From Halorubrum rutilum (lineage in GTDB: Archaea; Halobacteriota; Halobacteria; Halobacteriales; Haloferacaceae): a stretch of DNA of 64,000 bases. Positions 26,451-35,743 of the stretch are shown here, one piece after another (position 1 is the stretch's first letter; each line of letters starts with the position of its first letter). The translations under genes were made by a program, and so were the position numbers. The notes beneath the pieces are model-generated. The model saw only the letters and a list, made by a program, of their open reading frames with translations. It made no database searches and was not told the DNA's origin. The stretch spans positions 372,001 through 436,000 of the forward strand of contig NZ_JANHDN010000001.1 of the NCBI RefSeq assembly GCF_024494565.1, read 5' to 3'.

Positions 26451-27068
26451 ATGATGCTGCCGACCCACGTGCTCGCCGGGATGCTCCTCGCCGCGCCGCT
26501 CGCGCGCGTCGCGCCGGAGCTGGCGACCGTGGGATTCGTCGCGGGCTTCCTCGGCGGGCTGTTCCCCGACCTTGACATGTACACCGGTCACCGGAAGGCG
26601 CTCCACTACCCCGTCTACTACTCGGCGGCCGCCGTCGCCGCCCTCGTCGTCGCCCTGGCGGCCCCCTCGGCGGTCACCGTGGCCGCGGCCCTGTTCCTGC
26701 TCGGGGCGGCGCTCCACAGCGTCTCGGACGTGTACGGCGGCGGGCTGGAGCTGCGGCCGTGGGAGGGGAACTCCGACCGCGCGGTGTACGACCACCACCG
26801 GAAGCGGTGGGTCGCGCCGCGCGCCGGCGTGAGGTACGACGGCGCCCCCGAGGACCTCGCGCTCGCCGTCGGGCTGTCGCTCCCGCTCCTCGTCTTAGTC
26901 GACGGCCCCCTCCGGCTGGTGGTGTTCGGAACGCTGCTCGTCGCGGCCGTCTACGCCGCCTTCCGCCGGCACCTCGCGGAGCTCGCCGCGCTCGTCATCC
27001 CCCTCGTGCCGGCGGCGCTGACGCCGTACCTGCCGGACCGGTACGCCGACGAGGAGCCCCGCGAGTAG
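26451..27068 (+). CDS. DUF457/YdjM-type membrane-bound putative metal-dependent hydrolase
   Basis: 205 aa with about five hydrophobic segments. The conserved His/Asp motifs are present: PTHVLAGMLL, GLFPDLDMYTGHRKALHYP, and LHSVSDVYGGG. DUF457 proteins are membrane proteins predicted to bind metal; the substrate is unknown. YDHHRKRWVAPRAGVRYDG is a typical haloarchaeal extension. ATG 26454 is an alternative start. Confidence 0.75.
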   Translation: MMLPTHVLAGMLLAAPLARVAPELATVGFVAGFLGGLFPDLDMYTGHRKALHYPVYYSAAAVAALVVALAAPSAVTVAAALFLLGAALHSVSDVYGGGLELRPWEGNSDRAVYDHHRKRWVAPRAGVRYDGAPEDLALAVGLSLPLLVLVDGPLRLVVFGTLLVAAVYAAFRRHLAELAALVIPLVPAALTPYLPDRYADEEPRE

Positions 27069-27072
27069 CGGT

Positions 27073-27116
27073 CGTCGCCGACCCGTCGCCGGCCCGTCGC
27101 CGGCCCGTCGCCGACT
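27073..27116. repeat. four tandem imperfect 11-bp units
   Basis: The unit is CGTCGCCGGCC (or GACC/GACT ending), at 27073, 27084, 27095 and 27106. It lies immediately after the DUF457 stop. It may be replication slippage in a GC-rich spacer. Confidence 0.6.
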
Positions 27117-27178
27117 CCGGCGAGCCCGACGGGCGCCAGTGACAGTCGTCCGCACGGTATTGTGTGATTCGCCCAAAG

Positions 27179-27186
27179 CTATTATC
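27179..27186 (+). promoter_or_regulatory. TATA-like element of the thioredoxin gene
   Basis: CTATTATC lies 25-32 nt before ATG 27211, in a short AT-richer patch. Confidence 0.4.
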
Positions 27187-27210
27187 TGCGTCGGGAGCGT
27201 AGGGGCGACC

Positions 27211-27552
27211 ATGAGTTCGACCGAACCCGTTCCCGCGGAACCGATCCAGCTGTCCGACCCCGACGACTTCGACGACATCGTCGCCGAGCACGACGTGGTG
27301 CTCGTCGACTTCCACGCCGACTGGTGCGGCCCGTGTCAGATGATGGAGCCCGCCGTGGAGGCGGTCGCCGCGAACACCGACGCCGCCGTCGTGAAGGTCG
27401 ACGTCGACGTCCACCAGTCGCTCGCGGCCGAGTACGGGGTCCAGAGCATCCCGACGCTGCTGGTGTTCGCCGGCGGCGAGCTCGTCGACCGCACGGTCGG
27501 CGCGCAGAGCGAGGACGACCTGACGGCCGCGGTCGCGGAGCACGCCGCCTGA
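27211..27552 (+). CDS. thioredoxin
   Basis: 113 aa from ATG 27211. An in-frame ORF reaches further upstream, but the TATA spacing favours this start. The active site is WCGPC (ADWCGPCQMMEPA), with cis-Pro in GVQSIPTLLVFAGGE. It reduces protein disulfides in the cytosol. Its stop is directly followed by the ATG of the class V aminotransferase, so the two may be cotranscribed. Confidence 0.93.
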   Translation: MSSTEPVPAEPIQLSDPDDFDDIVAEHDVVLVDFHADWCGPCQMMEPAVEAVAANTDAAVVKVDVDVHQSLAAEYGVQSIPTLLVFAGGELVDRTVGAQSEDDLTAAVAEHAA

Positions 27553-28743
27553 ATGCCCGACCGCGACGGCGACGCGGCGACGCCGCCGGACGCGGCGACC
27601 GCCGGAGACGGCACGGCCGGCCGAGAGCCGATGACGGCCCGCAAGCTGCGCGCGGACGTGCCGGCGCTGGGCGAGGCGGCGTACTTCAACTTCGGCGCGC
27701 ACGGCCCGAGCCCGGAGTACGTCGTCGAGGCCGCCTCCGAGTTCATCGCCGACCACGAGTACGGCTCGGCGACGACCGACCCGTACGGTCACGCGTTCGA
27801 GACGTACGAGTCCGTCCGCGACCGGATCGCCGCGTTCGTGGGCGCCGACGCCGACGAGGTCGCCCTCACGGAGAGCACGACCGACGGCATCACGCGGATC
27901 GCCGGCGCGATCGACTGGGAGCCGGGCGACGTCGTCGTCCGGACCGACCTGGAGCACCCGGCCGGAATCTTACCGTGGAAGCGGCTCGAACGCGAGGGCG
28001 TCGAGGTCCGCGTGCTCGAAACCGAGGGGGGCCGGATCGACCCCGACGAGTACGCCGAGGCGGTCGCCGACGCGCGGCTCGTCTGTTTCAGCGCGATCAC
28101 GTGGACGCACGGGACGCGGCTCCCCGTCGCCGACCTCGTGGAGACCGCGAACGACGCGGGCGCGTTCACGCTCGTCGACGCCGTCCAGTCGCCCGGCCAG
28201 GTCCCGCTCGACGTGTCGGCGTGGGGCGCGGACGCCGTCGCCGCCGCGGGCCACAAGTGGACGCTCGGCCCCTGGGGCGCCGGCTTCCTCTACGTCGACC
28301 GCGACGCCGCCGCCGAGCTGGCCCCCCGCGCCGTCGGCTACCGCGGCGTCGAGGACCCCGACGCCGACGAGATCGAGTACAAGCCGGGCGCGCCGCGGCT
28401 GGAGGTCGGGACGGCGACCGCGGCCGCCCACGTCGGCCTCGCCGAGGCGCTCGACGCGATCGACGCGGTGGGCGTCGACGCGATCGAGTCCCGGATCGAG
28501 GCGCTCACCGACCGGTTCAAGGAAGGGATCCCGGAGGACCGGCTCCTGAGCCCACGCGAGTTCGAGAGCGGGCTCGTCACGGTCGACGTCGACGACCCCG
28601 AGGCGACCGTCGAGCGCCTCGCCGATCGGGACATCGTCGTCCGCTCGCTGCCGTATCCGGACGCGGTGCGCGCCTCGATCCACGCCGTCTCGACCGAGGC
28701 CGAGGTCGACCGGCTCGTCGACGCGCTCGCCGAGGAGTGGTGA
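27553..28743 (+). CDS. class V aminotransferase-family PLP enzyme (cysteine desulfurase-like)
   Basis: 396 aa. A low-complexity N terminus of about 30 residues precedes the fold; Met 27 (MTARKLRADVP) is an alternative start. VDAVQSPGQVPLDV and the PLP lysine in AAGHKWTLGPWGAGFLY are clear. HPAGILPWKRLEREGVEV is typical of the NifS/IscS fold. I could not see the mobile catalytic Cys loop of true desulfurases, so an isopenicillin-epimerase-like or other role is possible. It sits directly after thioredoxin. Confidence 0.85.
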   Translation: MPDRDGDAATPPDAATAGDGTAGREPMTARKLRADVPALGEAAYFNFGAHGPSPEYVVEAASEFIADHEYGSATTDPYGHAFETYESVRDRIAAFVGADADEVALTESTTDGITRIAGAIDWEPGDVVVRTDLEHPAGILPWKRLEREGVEVRVLETEGGRIDPDEYAEAVADARLVCFSAITWTHGTRLPVADLVETANDAGAFTLVDAVQSPGQVPLDVSAWGADAVAAAGHKWTLGPWGAGFLYVDRDAAAELAPRAVGYRGVEDPDADEIEYKPGAPRLEVGTATAAAHVGLAEALDAIDAVGVDAIESRIEALTDRFKEGIPEDRLLSPREFESGLVTVDVDDPEATVERLADRDIVVRSLPYPDAVRASIHAVSTEAEVDRLVDALAEEW

Positions 28744-28869
28744 GCGCGGGGGCGCCGTTCGGACCGCCCCGCGGTCGCCGCTCGGACCCCCCGCGGTCGG
28801 CCGGCTCCCCGCCCCGCCGCGACCCTCGCCGACCGGACGGGTTTTGCCGCTCCCCGCCCGAGACCGCAC

Positions 28870-29427
28870 ATGGGGTTCCACACGTTCGACGTCGACCGGG
28901 CGGCGGAGCTGGAGCGTCCCGACCGCTACCGCTGGGTGTCGGCCGAGGAGCTGATCGGCCCGCTCGCGGCCGCGGGCGCCGACGTCGTCGCCGACCTCGG
29001 CAGCGGCACGGGCTTTTATACCGACGACCTGGCTCCGCACGTCGAGACCGTGTACGGCGTCGACCTGCAGCCGGAGATGCACGACCGATACCGCGAGAAG
29101 GGCGTCCCGGGGAACGTCGAGCTCGTCGCGAGCGACGTGGCCGACCTCCCGTTCGCGGACGGCGAGCTCGACGGCGCCGTCTCGACGATGACGTACCACG
29201 AGTTCGCGAGCGACGCGGCGGTCGCGGAGCTCGCGCGCGTCGTCCGGTCCGGCGGCCCGCTCGTCACCTTCGACTGGACCGCCGACGGCGACGGGGCGGA
29301 CGGGCCCCCGACGGACGAGCGGTTCGCCGCCGGCGACGCGGTCGCGGCGCTGGAGGCGGCCGGCTTCGAGGTCGACTCCGCGTCGACGCGCACGGAGACG
29401 TTCGCGGTCGTCGCCCGCGCGCCGTAG
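28870..29427 (+). CDS. class I SAM-dependent methyltransferase
   Basis: 185 aa. Motif I is VADLGSGTGFYTDDL, the acidic motif II is VYGVDLQPEMHDRY, and the post-I region LVASDVADLPFADGELDGAV follows. The Ubie/COQ5-like small methyltransferase fold is complete. Substrate unknown. HTFDVDRAAELERPDRYRWV at the start is shared by haloarchaeal UbiE-like proteins. Confidence 0.85.
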   Translation: MGFHTFDVDRAAELERPDRYRWVSAEELIGPLAAAGADVVADLGSGTGFYTDDLAPHVETVYGVDLQPEMHDRYREKGVPGNVELVASDVADLPFADGELDGAVSTMTYHEFASDAAVAELARVVRSGGPLVTFDWTADGDGADGPPTDERFAAGDAVAALEAAGFEVDSASTRTETFAVVARAP

Positions 29428-29570
29428 GGCGGGTCCGTCCCGCGAGCCGCGTCCCCTCCCCCGCCGCATCTCTCCCGTCTCCCCCTTCTCGCGAGATCGA
29501 CCGTTTCGCGGTCGCTCTCGAACGTCCGTGAAGAAATACCGTTAGGTGCGTCCGGCCCGTAGGAGGGGGT

Positions 29571-30671
29571 ATGTCCGTTCGCTCTCGATCGGTCGCCGTC
29601 GCCGCGTTCGCCCTGTTCGCGACGCTCGTCGCGCGGCCGGTCGCGGCCCACGTGGACTACGTCACCGAAGACTCGGGCGATCCGCTCGACGCGGTCGCGT
29701 TCACCGCCGAGGTGCTCTCCGACCCGTTCAACGCGGCGCTGTTCGCGGGGTCCGGCCTCCTCGCGGTGGCCGGGATCGCCGCCTACCTGTGGGTGCGCCC
29801 GACGATCGTCGACGTCGTGGTCCTCCGCGAGAAGCTCGCCGGCTACGGCGACCTCGTCCCGTGGATGCTGCGGCTCGCCGTCGGGCTCCCCCTCGTCGGC
29901 GCCGGCTTCCAGGGGTACCTGTTCGCGCCGACGCTCTCGTTCGACCCCGGGGCGAGCCCGCTCCTCCGGGTGCTGTTCATCGGGCTCGGCTTCTGTCTCC
30001 TCTTCGGGCTCGCGACGCGGATCGTCTCGGTCGCGGGGCTGGCGACGTACGCGTGGGTGTTCCTCGCCGTCGACTCCCTCGTCGTCCTCGCGGTGGAGTA
30101 CGTCCCGATACTCGTCGCGCTGGCGGTCCTCGGCGGCGGGCGCCCGAGCGCCGACGACATGCTGTTGGAGGTGGCGAGCACGCCGGGGTCGTACTACGGC
30201 CGGATCGACCCCGTCCACCACCTGAAGGCGTTCCTCGACGAGTCGACCGCGCCCCTGCGGCGGTACGTCCCGACGGTGCTACGGGTCGGCATGGGCGTCT
30301 CGTTCGTCTACCTCGGGCTGATCCAGAAGCTCGCGGACCCGGGCAGCGCGTTACGGGTCGTCGAGAAGTACGACCTCACGTCGGTCGTCCCCGTCGACCC
30401 CGGGCTGTGGGTCGTCGGCGCCGGCGTGACCGAGATGGCGGTGGGGCTGGCGCTGATCTTCGGCTTCTTCACCCGCGGCGCGGCCGCGCTCTCGTTCGCG
30501 CTGTTCACGACGACGCTGTTCGGGCTCCCGGACGACCCGGTCCTCGCCCACGTGGCGCTGTTCGGGATGGCCTCCGCCGTCTTCACGCTCGGCTCCGGGC
30601 CGCTCGCGTTCGACCGGTGGGTGGGGCGGCCCGCGCTCGGCGACGACGAGTCGGTCATCCCCGCGGACTGA
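29571..30671 (+). CDS. DoxX-domain membrane protein
   Basis: 366 aa. An N-terminal signal-like helix ending in AHVDYVTEDSGDP is followed by eight or so membrane segments. The last half (from VPTVLRVGMGVSFVYLGLIQ) is a DoxX domain, with a further related unit earlier (LVPWMLRLAVGLPLVGAGFQ). It is a membrane protein of unclear role, often linked with redox or quinone chemistry. Transcribed alone. Confidence 0.75.
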   Translation: MSVRSRSVAVAAFALFATLVARPVAAHVDYVTEDSGDPLDAVAFTAEVLSDPFNAALFAGSGLLAVAGIAAYLWVRPTIVDVVVLREKLAGYGDLVPWMLRLAVGLPLVGAGFQGYLFAPTLSFDPGASPLLRVLFIGLGFCLLFGLATRIVSVAGLATYAWVFLAVDSLVVLAVEYVPILVALAVLGGGRPSADDMLLEVASTPGSYYGRIDPVHHLKAFLDESTAPLRRYVPTVLRVGMGVSFVYLGLIQKLADPGSALRVVEKYDLTSVVPVDPGLWVVGAGVTEMAVGLALIFGFFTRGAAALSFALFTTTLFGLPDDPVLAHVALFGMASAVFTLGSGPLAFDRWVGRPALGDDESVIPAD

Positions 30672-30730
30672 GGGGCGCGGGCGGGGGCGCCGCCCGTCCG
30701 TCGGCGGGCGCGCCCGGCCGCACCGGCCGG

Positions 30731-30737
30731 TTTTATG
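30731..30737 (+). promoter_or_regulatory. TATA-like element of pgi
   Basis: TTTTATG is 25-31 nt before ATG 30762 in a GC-rich spacer, so a leaderless transcript is likely. Confidence 0.4.
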
Positions 30738-30761
30738 TCTCGCTCGTCCGCGTGGTGAGGT

Positions 30762-32054
30762 ATGCACGTGGACCTCGGCAACGCGTTGGAGACGACGCCC
30801 GGACTCACCCGCGAGACGCTGGAGCGGCTCGACGAGCGCGTGGCGAACGCGCACGGTCGGATCACCGCCGGGATGGCCGGCGACGAGTTCGGCTACGCCG
30901 CGCTGACGCTCCCGGAGACGGCCGATCCGGACGCGATCCGCGCGACGACCGATCGCTTCGACCGCCCCGAGGCGGTCCTGACCGTCGGGATCGGTGGGAG
31001 CGCGCTCGGCGCGGCGACGATCGCGAACGCCCTCGATAGCGACGTGGACGCCCACTTCCTCGACAACGTCGACCCGGACGAGACCCGGGCGCTGCTCGAC
31101 CGCCTCCCGCTCGCCGACACCGTCGTCAACGTCGTCTCGAAGTCCGGGACGACCGCGGAGACGCTCGCGAACTTCCTCGTCGTGCGCGAGGCGATGACGG
31201 CGGCCGGGGTCGACTGGACCGAGCGCACGCTCGTGACGACCGGCGAGGCGGGGAACCTCCGGGCGCTCGCGGACGCCCACGACCTCCCCGCGCTCGACGT
31301 GCCGGACGGGGTGCCGGGGCGCTTCTCCGCGCTCTCGACCGTCGGGCTCGCGGTGCCGGCGCTGCAGGGCCACGACGTCGAGGCCGTGCTGGCGGGCGGG
31401 CGCGACGCGATGGAGAGCCTGTCCGGGTCGCTGTTCGAGACGCCGGCGTACGCCTACGGCGCGGCGACGTACGCGCTCGCGGAGCGCGGCGCGCTCACGA
31501 ACGCCGTGATGCCGTACGCGGAGTCGCTGGAGACGTTCGCAGAGTGGTTCGCGCAGCTGTGGGCCGAGAGCCTCGGCAAGGACGGGCTCGGTCAGACCCC
31601 GGCGCGGGCGCTCGGCGCGACCGATCAGCACTCCCAGCTCCAGTTATACCGCGCCGGCCCGCCGGACAAGCTGGTCTCCCTGATCCGGCCGACCGAGCGC
31701 GCCGAGGCGCCGATCCCGGAGACCGACCTCGACGGCCTGGCGTACCTCGGCGGCTCGTCGCTCGGCGAACTGTTGGACGCCGAGTTCGAGGCGACCGAGG
31801 CGAGCCTCGCGGCCGCGGACGTGCCGAACCTGCGCGTCGAGATCGACCGCGTCGACGAGCGGAACCTCGGTCGACTGCTCTACGAGATGGAGGCCGCCTG
31901 CGTGCTGTACGGCGAGCTCGCGGGCGTCTCGACGTTCACGCAGCCCGCGGTCGAGTGGGGGAAGAAGGCGGCGCGGGGGCTGCTCGGCGGCGGCGACTTC
32001 CCCGAGGCCGACGCCGTGGCCGACAAGCGCGAGCTGCGCGTCGACGGTTCCTGA
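30762..32054 (+). CDS. pgi: glucose-6-phosphate isomerase
   Basis: 430 aa. SIS-domain motifs are complete: VGIGGSALGA (about 76), VVSKSGTTAETLANFL (about 126), then LWAESLGKDGLG, DQHSQLQLYRAGP and a final TQPAVEWGKKAARG block. It interconverts glucose-6-phosphate and fructose-6-phosphate. Length fits archaeal PGI of the SIS superfamily, not the cupin type. Confidence 0.95.
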   Translation: MHVDLGNALETTPGLTRETLERLDERVANAHGRITAGMAGDEFGYAALTLPETADPDAIRATTDRFDRPEAVLTVGIGGSALGAATIANALDSDVDAHFLDNVDPDETRALLDRLPLADTVVNVVSKSGTTAETLANFLVVREAMTAAGVDWTERTLVTTGEAGNLRALADAHDLPALDVPDGVPGRFSALSTVGLAVPALQGHDVEAVLAGGRDAMESLSGSLFETPAYAYGAATYALAERGALTNAVMPYAESLETFAEWFAQLWAESLGKDGLGQTPARALGATDQHSQLQLYRAGPPDKLVSLIRPTERAEAPIPETDLDGLAYLGGSSLGELLDAEFEATEASLAAADVPNLRVEIDRVDERNLGRLLYEMEAACVLYGELAGVSTFTQPAVEWGKKAARGLLGGGDFPEADAVADKRELRVDGS

Positions 32055-32126
32055 GGTCGGCTCGGTCGGCCGCAGGCCCGTTCCCCTTCCGGTGCCGATA
32101 AACGCCCGCACGCCGTACGGCCGCCA

Positions 32127-32855
32127 ATGAGCGAGTCGCTGTCCGAGCCGGCGAACCGGATCCTCCGCGTCGCGAGCGCGGCGTTCGCGGTCTTCCTCGC
32201 GGTCTTCGTCGCCGGCGCGGTGACGACGCCCGTCTCCGAGTTCGCGGTCTCGCTCGGGCTCGTCGGAGCGGAGACGACCGGGCTTCAGGTGCTCCGGACC
32301 CTGCTGCAGTTCGCCGGGTTCCTCGTCGCGGTCGCGGGGTACCTCGCGATCACCGACCAGTGGGAGCTCGTCGGCGTCTCCCGGCCGACGCCCCGGGACG
32401 CCGGGCTCGTCGTCGTCGGCGGGGCGGTCCTGTTCGCGTTCCAGTACGGCGCGCTGTTCGTGCTGGGCGAGATCGGGCTCACGACCGGGCAGAACCAGGC
32501 GGTCGTGCCCGACGGCGACCCGGTGACGTACTACCTCGTCATGGTCGCGGTCTCGCTGCTCGTCGTCGGCCCGGTCGAGGAGGCGCTGTTCCGCGGGGTC
32601 GTGCAGGGCGGGCTCCGACGCGCGTTCGGCGCGGTCCCGTCGATCCTGCTCGCGAGCCTCGCGTTCGGGCTGATCCACCTGCCCTCCGTTTCCGGAACGC
32701 CCGGCCAGCAGTGGGCCTACGTCGCCGTCGTCGTCGTGCTCGGCGCGGTGCTCGGCTACCTCTACGAGCGCACGGGGAACGTTATCGTTCCCGGGCTCGC
32801 GCACGGCGTCTACAACGCCGTCATCTACGTGGTGCTGCTCGTGCAGTCGCTGTGA
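32127..32855 (+). CDS. CPBP-family intramembrane metalloprotease (CAAX/Abi)
   Basis: 242 aa with about seven membrane segments. The three catalytic motifs are intact: VGPVEEALFRGVVQGGLRR (EExxxR), FGLIHLPS, and GLAHGVYNAVIY. Related enzymes process prenylated proteins or signal peptides in the membrane. The natural substrate is unknown. Repeat copy B follows its stop. Confidence 0.88.
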   Translation: MSESLSEPANRILRVASAAFAVFLAVFVAGAVTTPVSEFAVSLGLVGAETTGLQVLRTLLQFAGFLVAVAGYLAITDQWELVGVSRPTPRDAGLVVVGGAVLFAFQYGALFVLGEIGLTTGQNQAVVPDGDPVTYYLVMVAVSLLVVGPVEEALFRGVVQGGLRRAFGAVPSILLASLAFGLIHLPSVSGTPGQQWAYVAVVVVLGAVLGYLYERTGNVIVPGLAHGVYNAVIYVVLLVQSL

Positions 32856-32930
32856 GACGTGCGTGACGCCGATGATAATACGTCTGCTGTTTCGGTCGCT
32901 CGGCGGTACGTAGTTGATCTCGGACCGTCG

Positions 32931-33120
32931 GTGAACACCGCCAAAGCCCCCGCCTCGCCGGCTGCCCCTTTGAGTCCCACCCGACCGCAACCGCACAGCG
33001 CCTCACGCCTCCCCAGCCTCGCGGTTCGCTCGGGGTTCCCTCCGGTCGCCCCTCACTCACCGCATCCCTCGCGCGTGCTGGCTCGCGGCCTGTCGGCCGC
33101 TCGCAGGCACGCGCCACCGC
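32931..33120 (+). repeat. interspersed element, copy B (190 bp, shortened)
   Basis: The copy has a single head unit (GTGAACACCGCCAAAGCCCC), then directly the core GCCCCTTTGAGTCCCACC and CTCACGCCTCCCCAGCCTCG, and the terminal hairpin 33085-33100 (GCGGCC-TGTC-GGCCGC) and CACGCGCCACCGC. The variable arm of copies A, C and D is missing. It lies 76 nt after the CPBP gene stop, in the same orientation. Confidence 0.85.
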
Positions 33121-33217
33121 GATCCGTTCGTAACCGTCGTCTTCGTGACTGGCCTCTCACTCCGCGGTTCCGCCTCCGGAACGCCCTTGCCGTCGCCCCG
33201 ATCAGGTGGGGGTGAAC

Positions 33218-34237
33218 ATGAACCATCGCGAGCTCGGCGACGTCGGCGCGGTCAGCGAGGTCGGCTACGGCTCCTGGCAGATCGGGAGCGACTGGGGCGA
33301 CGTGAGCGAGTCGGAGGCGGTCGCGGCCGTCGAGGCCGCCCGCGACGCCGGGATCGACTTCTTCGACACCGCCGACGTCTACGGCGACGGGCGCTCGGAG
33401 CAGATCCTCGGGGCGGTCCTCGAAGGCGACATCGCGCGCGGCGACGTGACGGTCGCCACGAAGGCCGGCCGCCGCCTCGACCCCCACGTCGCCGACGGCT
33501 ACACCGAGGCGAACCTCCGGCGGTTCGTGGACCGCTCGCGCGAGAACCTCGGCGTGGAGACGCTGGACCTGGTCCAGCTCCACTGCCCGCCGACGGACGT
33601 CTACTACCGACCGGAGACGTTCGACGCGCTGGCGACGCTCGCCGACGAGGGCCGGATCGCGGAGTACGGCGTCAGCGTCGAGCGCGTCGAGGAGGGGCTC
33701 AAGGCGGTCGAGTACCCCGGCGTCGAGTCGGTCCAGATCATCTTCAACCCCTTCCGCCAGCGCCCGGCCGAGCTGTTCCTCGACCGGGCCGCCGACCGCG
33801 ACGTCGGCGTGATCTGCCGGGTGCCGCTCGCCTCGGGCCTGCTGACCGGCGCGCTCTCGCGGGACGCGGAGTTCCCGGAGGACGACCACCGCAACTACAA
33901 CCGCGACGGCGACGCCTTCGACGTGGGCGAGACGTTCGCGGGGATCCCCTACGAGACCGGCCTTGACGCGGCCGACGCGCTCGCGGAGCGCGCCGACGCG
34001 GTCGGCGCCGACCCGACCGACGCGGCCGGCGACGGCCTCTCGCTCGCGCAGTTCTCGCTCCGGTGGATCCTCGACCACGACGCCGTCTCGACCGTCATCC
34101 CGGGGTCGACGACCCCCGAACACGTCCGCGCGAACGCGGCCGTCAGCGACCGCTCAGGGCTCGGCGACGACGCGCACGAGACGGTCCGCGAGGTGTACGA
34201 CGAGCACGTCCGCGAGCACGTCCACCACCGCTGGTGA
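33218..34237 (+). CDS. aldo/keto reductase
   Basis: 339 aa from ATG 33218 (an in-frame GTG at 33206 is possible; an AGGTGGGGGTGA stretch lies just before the ATG). Tetrad residues are in FFDTADVYGDGRSEQ (Asp, Tyr), VATKAGRR (Lys) and LVQLHCPPTDV (His). It is unlike the enzyme at 5496 in detail, so they are paralogues of different subgroups. Substrate unknown. Confidence 0.85.
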   Translation: MNHRELGDVGAVSEVGYGSWQIGSDWGDVSESEAVAAVEAARDAGIDFFDTADVYGDGRSEQILGAVLEGDIARGDVTVATKAGRRLDPHVADGYTEANLRRFVDRSRENLGVETLDLVQLHCPPTDVYYRPETFDALATLADEGRIAEYGVSVERVEEGLKAVEYPGVESVQIIFNPFRQRPAELFLDRAADRDVGVICRVPLASGLLTGALSRDAEFPEDDHRNYNRDGDAFDVGETFAGIPYETGLDAADALAERADAVGADPTDAAGDGLSLAQFSLRWILDHDAVSTVIPGSTTPEHVRANAAVSDRSGLGDDAHETVREVYDEHVREHVHHRW

Positions 34238-34306
34238 GGGCTGGTCGGCGGCGAGCGGCCGCCGTCGACGAACGGCCGCCGCCGAGGAGCGATCGGACGG
34301 CTACCC

Positions 34307-34315
34307 TTTATTATT
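34307..34315 (+). promoter_or_regulatory. TATA-like element of the AstE/AspA-like gene
   Basis: TTTATTATT is 23-31 nt before ATG 34338, consistent with a leaderless start. Confidence 0.45.
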
Positions 34316-34337
34316 CGACCGGCTCGTACGGTGTGCC

Positions 34338-35273
34338 ATGGAAACGATCGAGCGCGGGTCGGCCGGCTCGGCTCGCGTCGCGATCGTCGGCGGGATCCAC
34401 GGCGACGAGCCGGCCGGCGAGCGGATCGTCAGGCGCCTCGCCGACGAACTCGACGAGACGGGCGCGGGGAGCGGCGGCGTCAGGCTGATCGTCGCCAACG
34501 AGCCGGCGCTGGCGGCGGGGACCCGGTACACCGACGCGGACCTGAACCGGGTCTTCCCGGGGGACCCCGACAGCGACGAGTACGAGCGGGCGCTCGCGCC
34601 GCGGCTCGCGGCCGAGCTGGAGGGGATGGACGCGGTGCTCGCGCTCCACACCTCCCACAGCGCGCCGCCGCCGTTCGCGATCTACAGCGACCCGACCGAG
34701 TCCGTGCGCCGGAGCGTGACCGGCATGCCCGTGGAGTACGTGGTCGACTCCGGCGAGCTGCGGTCGACGACGCTCGACTCGGTCGTCCCGCACACGGTCT
34801 CGATCGAGGTCGGCAGACAGGGGAGCGAGGAGGCGGTCGCGTTCGGCTACGAGGCGTGCCTGGCGTTCCTCCGGGCGCACGGCGCGCTCGACGACGAGCC
34901 GCCGACGTTCACCGAGACGACCGTCGTCGCGGGCGATGAGGAGGTGCCGAAGGGGGGCGGCGAGCCGCGCGTCCACTTCGCGAACTTCGAGGCGATCCCG
35001 CCGGGGTCGGTGTTCGCCGAGGACGACGTGTACACCCACCGCGTCGAGGAGGAGGGGATCGTCCCGATCCTCGCGAGCGAGCAGGGTTACGAGGAGATAT
35101 TCGGGATCTACGGCCGCGTGCGGGGCGTCATGGAGCCGCCGGCGTCGGCGACGGACGGAGCGACTGCGACGGAGGGGTCAGGGGAGGAACCGACGGAGAG
35201 GTCGGCGGAAGAGACGGCGAAGAAGTCCACGGAAGAGACGGCGGAGAGCTCTGCGGAGGAGTCGGCCGAGTAG
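34338..35273 (+). CDS. succinylglutamate desuccinylase/aspartoacylase-family zinc hydrolase
   Basis: 311 aa from ATG 34338. Zinc ligands are in VGGIHGDEPAGE (His and Glu) and VLALHTSHSAPPP (His); DLNRVFPG carries the substrate-binding residues. It belongs to the AstE/AspA (M14-like) group that removes acyl groups from amino acids. The C-terminal 40 residues are a low-complexity tail of Glu/Ser/Thr repeats (EETAKKSTEETAES). Confidence 0.85.
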   Translation: METIERGSAGSARVAIVGGIHGDEPAGERIVRRLADELDETGAGSGGVRLIVANEPALAAGTRYTDADLNRVFPGDPDSDEYERALAPRLAAELEGMDAVLALHTSHSAPPPFAIYSDPTESVRRSVTGMPVEYVVDSGELRSTTLDSVVPHTVSIEVGRQGSEEAVAFGYEACLAFLRAHGALDDEPPTFTETTVVAGDEEVPKGGGEPRVHFANFEAIPPGSVFAEDDVYTHRVEEEGIVPILASEQGYEEIFGIYGRVRGVMEPPASATDGATATEGSGEEPTERSAEETAKKSTEETAESSAEESAE

Positions 35274-35280
35274 CCCGGCC

Positions 35281-35658
35281 TCACTTCGCGGTCGGCGTGA
35301 CGTCGCCGACGGCGTCCATCACCTGCATCGCGGCGCTGGCGGCCAGCCCGCGGGCGACCTCGTCGGTGTCGGCGTCGGCGATGCCGGCCTCCAGCTCGTC
35401 GGGGTCGGGCGTGAAGCCGGCCGAGACGGGGTGGCCGGCCGGGGGGTTGACCGCGACGGTCGCCTGGGGCCCGTTCGAGCCGACCGAGAGCTCGGAGCCG
35501 ACGGCGTAGCTGTCCGGGAGGTACGACTCGGTTCGCGAAACGATTCCGGCGACCGCGCGCCGGAGGCGCCGTTCTTGATCGGGGGAGAGGTCGACGGCCG
35601 CGGGCTCGCCCGCGTTCGTCACGCCCGGTGCCCCGGCGTACGGGTTGTTGCCGTTCAT
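35281..35658 (-). CDS. small haloarchaeal protein, unknown (DUF5811-like)
   Basis: 125 aa from ATG 35658 (MNGNNPYAGAPGVTN). A longer frame exists, but this start is compact and typical. LSPDQERRLRRAVAGIVSRT is a conserved-looking helix, followed by a stretch of strands. There are no membrane segments or Cys. The family assignment is tentative. It is the downstream neighbour of the arginine decarboxylase gene. Confidence 0.65.
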   Translation of the reverse strand: MNGNNPYAGAPGVTNAGEPAAVDLSPDQERRLRRAVAGIVSRTESYLPDSYAVGSELSVGSNGPQATVAVNPPAGHPVSAGFTPDPDELEAGIADADTDEVARGLAASAAMQVMDAVGDVTPTAK

Positions 35659-35743
35659 CGAAGACACGTCTCGTACGCGGAGCCGGTTCAAAAAGGCGTC
35701 GGCGGGGGCGATCCGCTCGGCGGGGCGGCCGAGCCCGCTCCGG

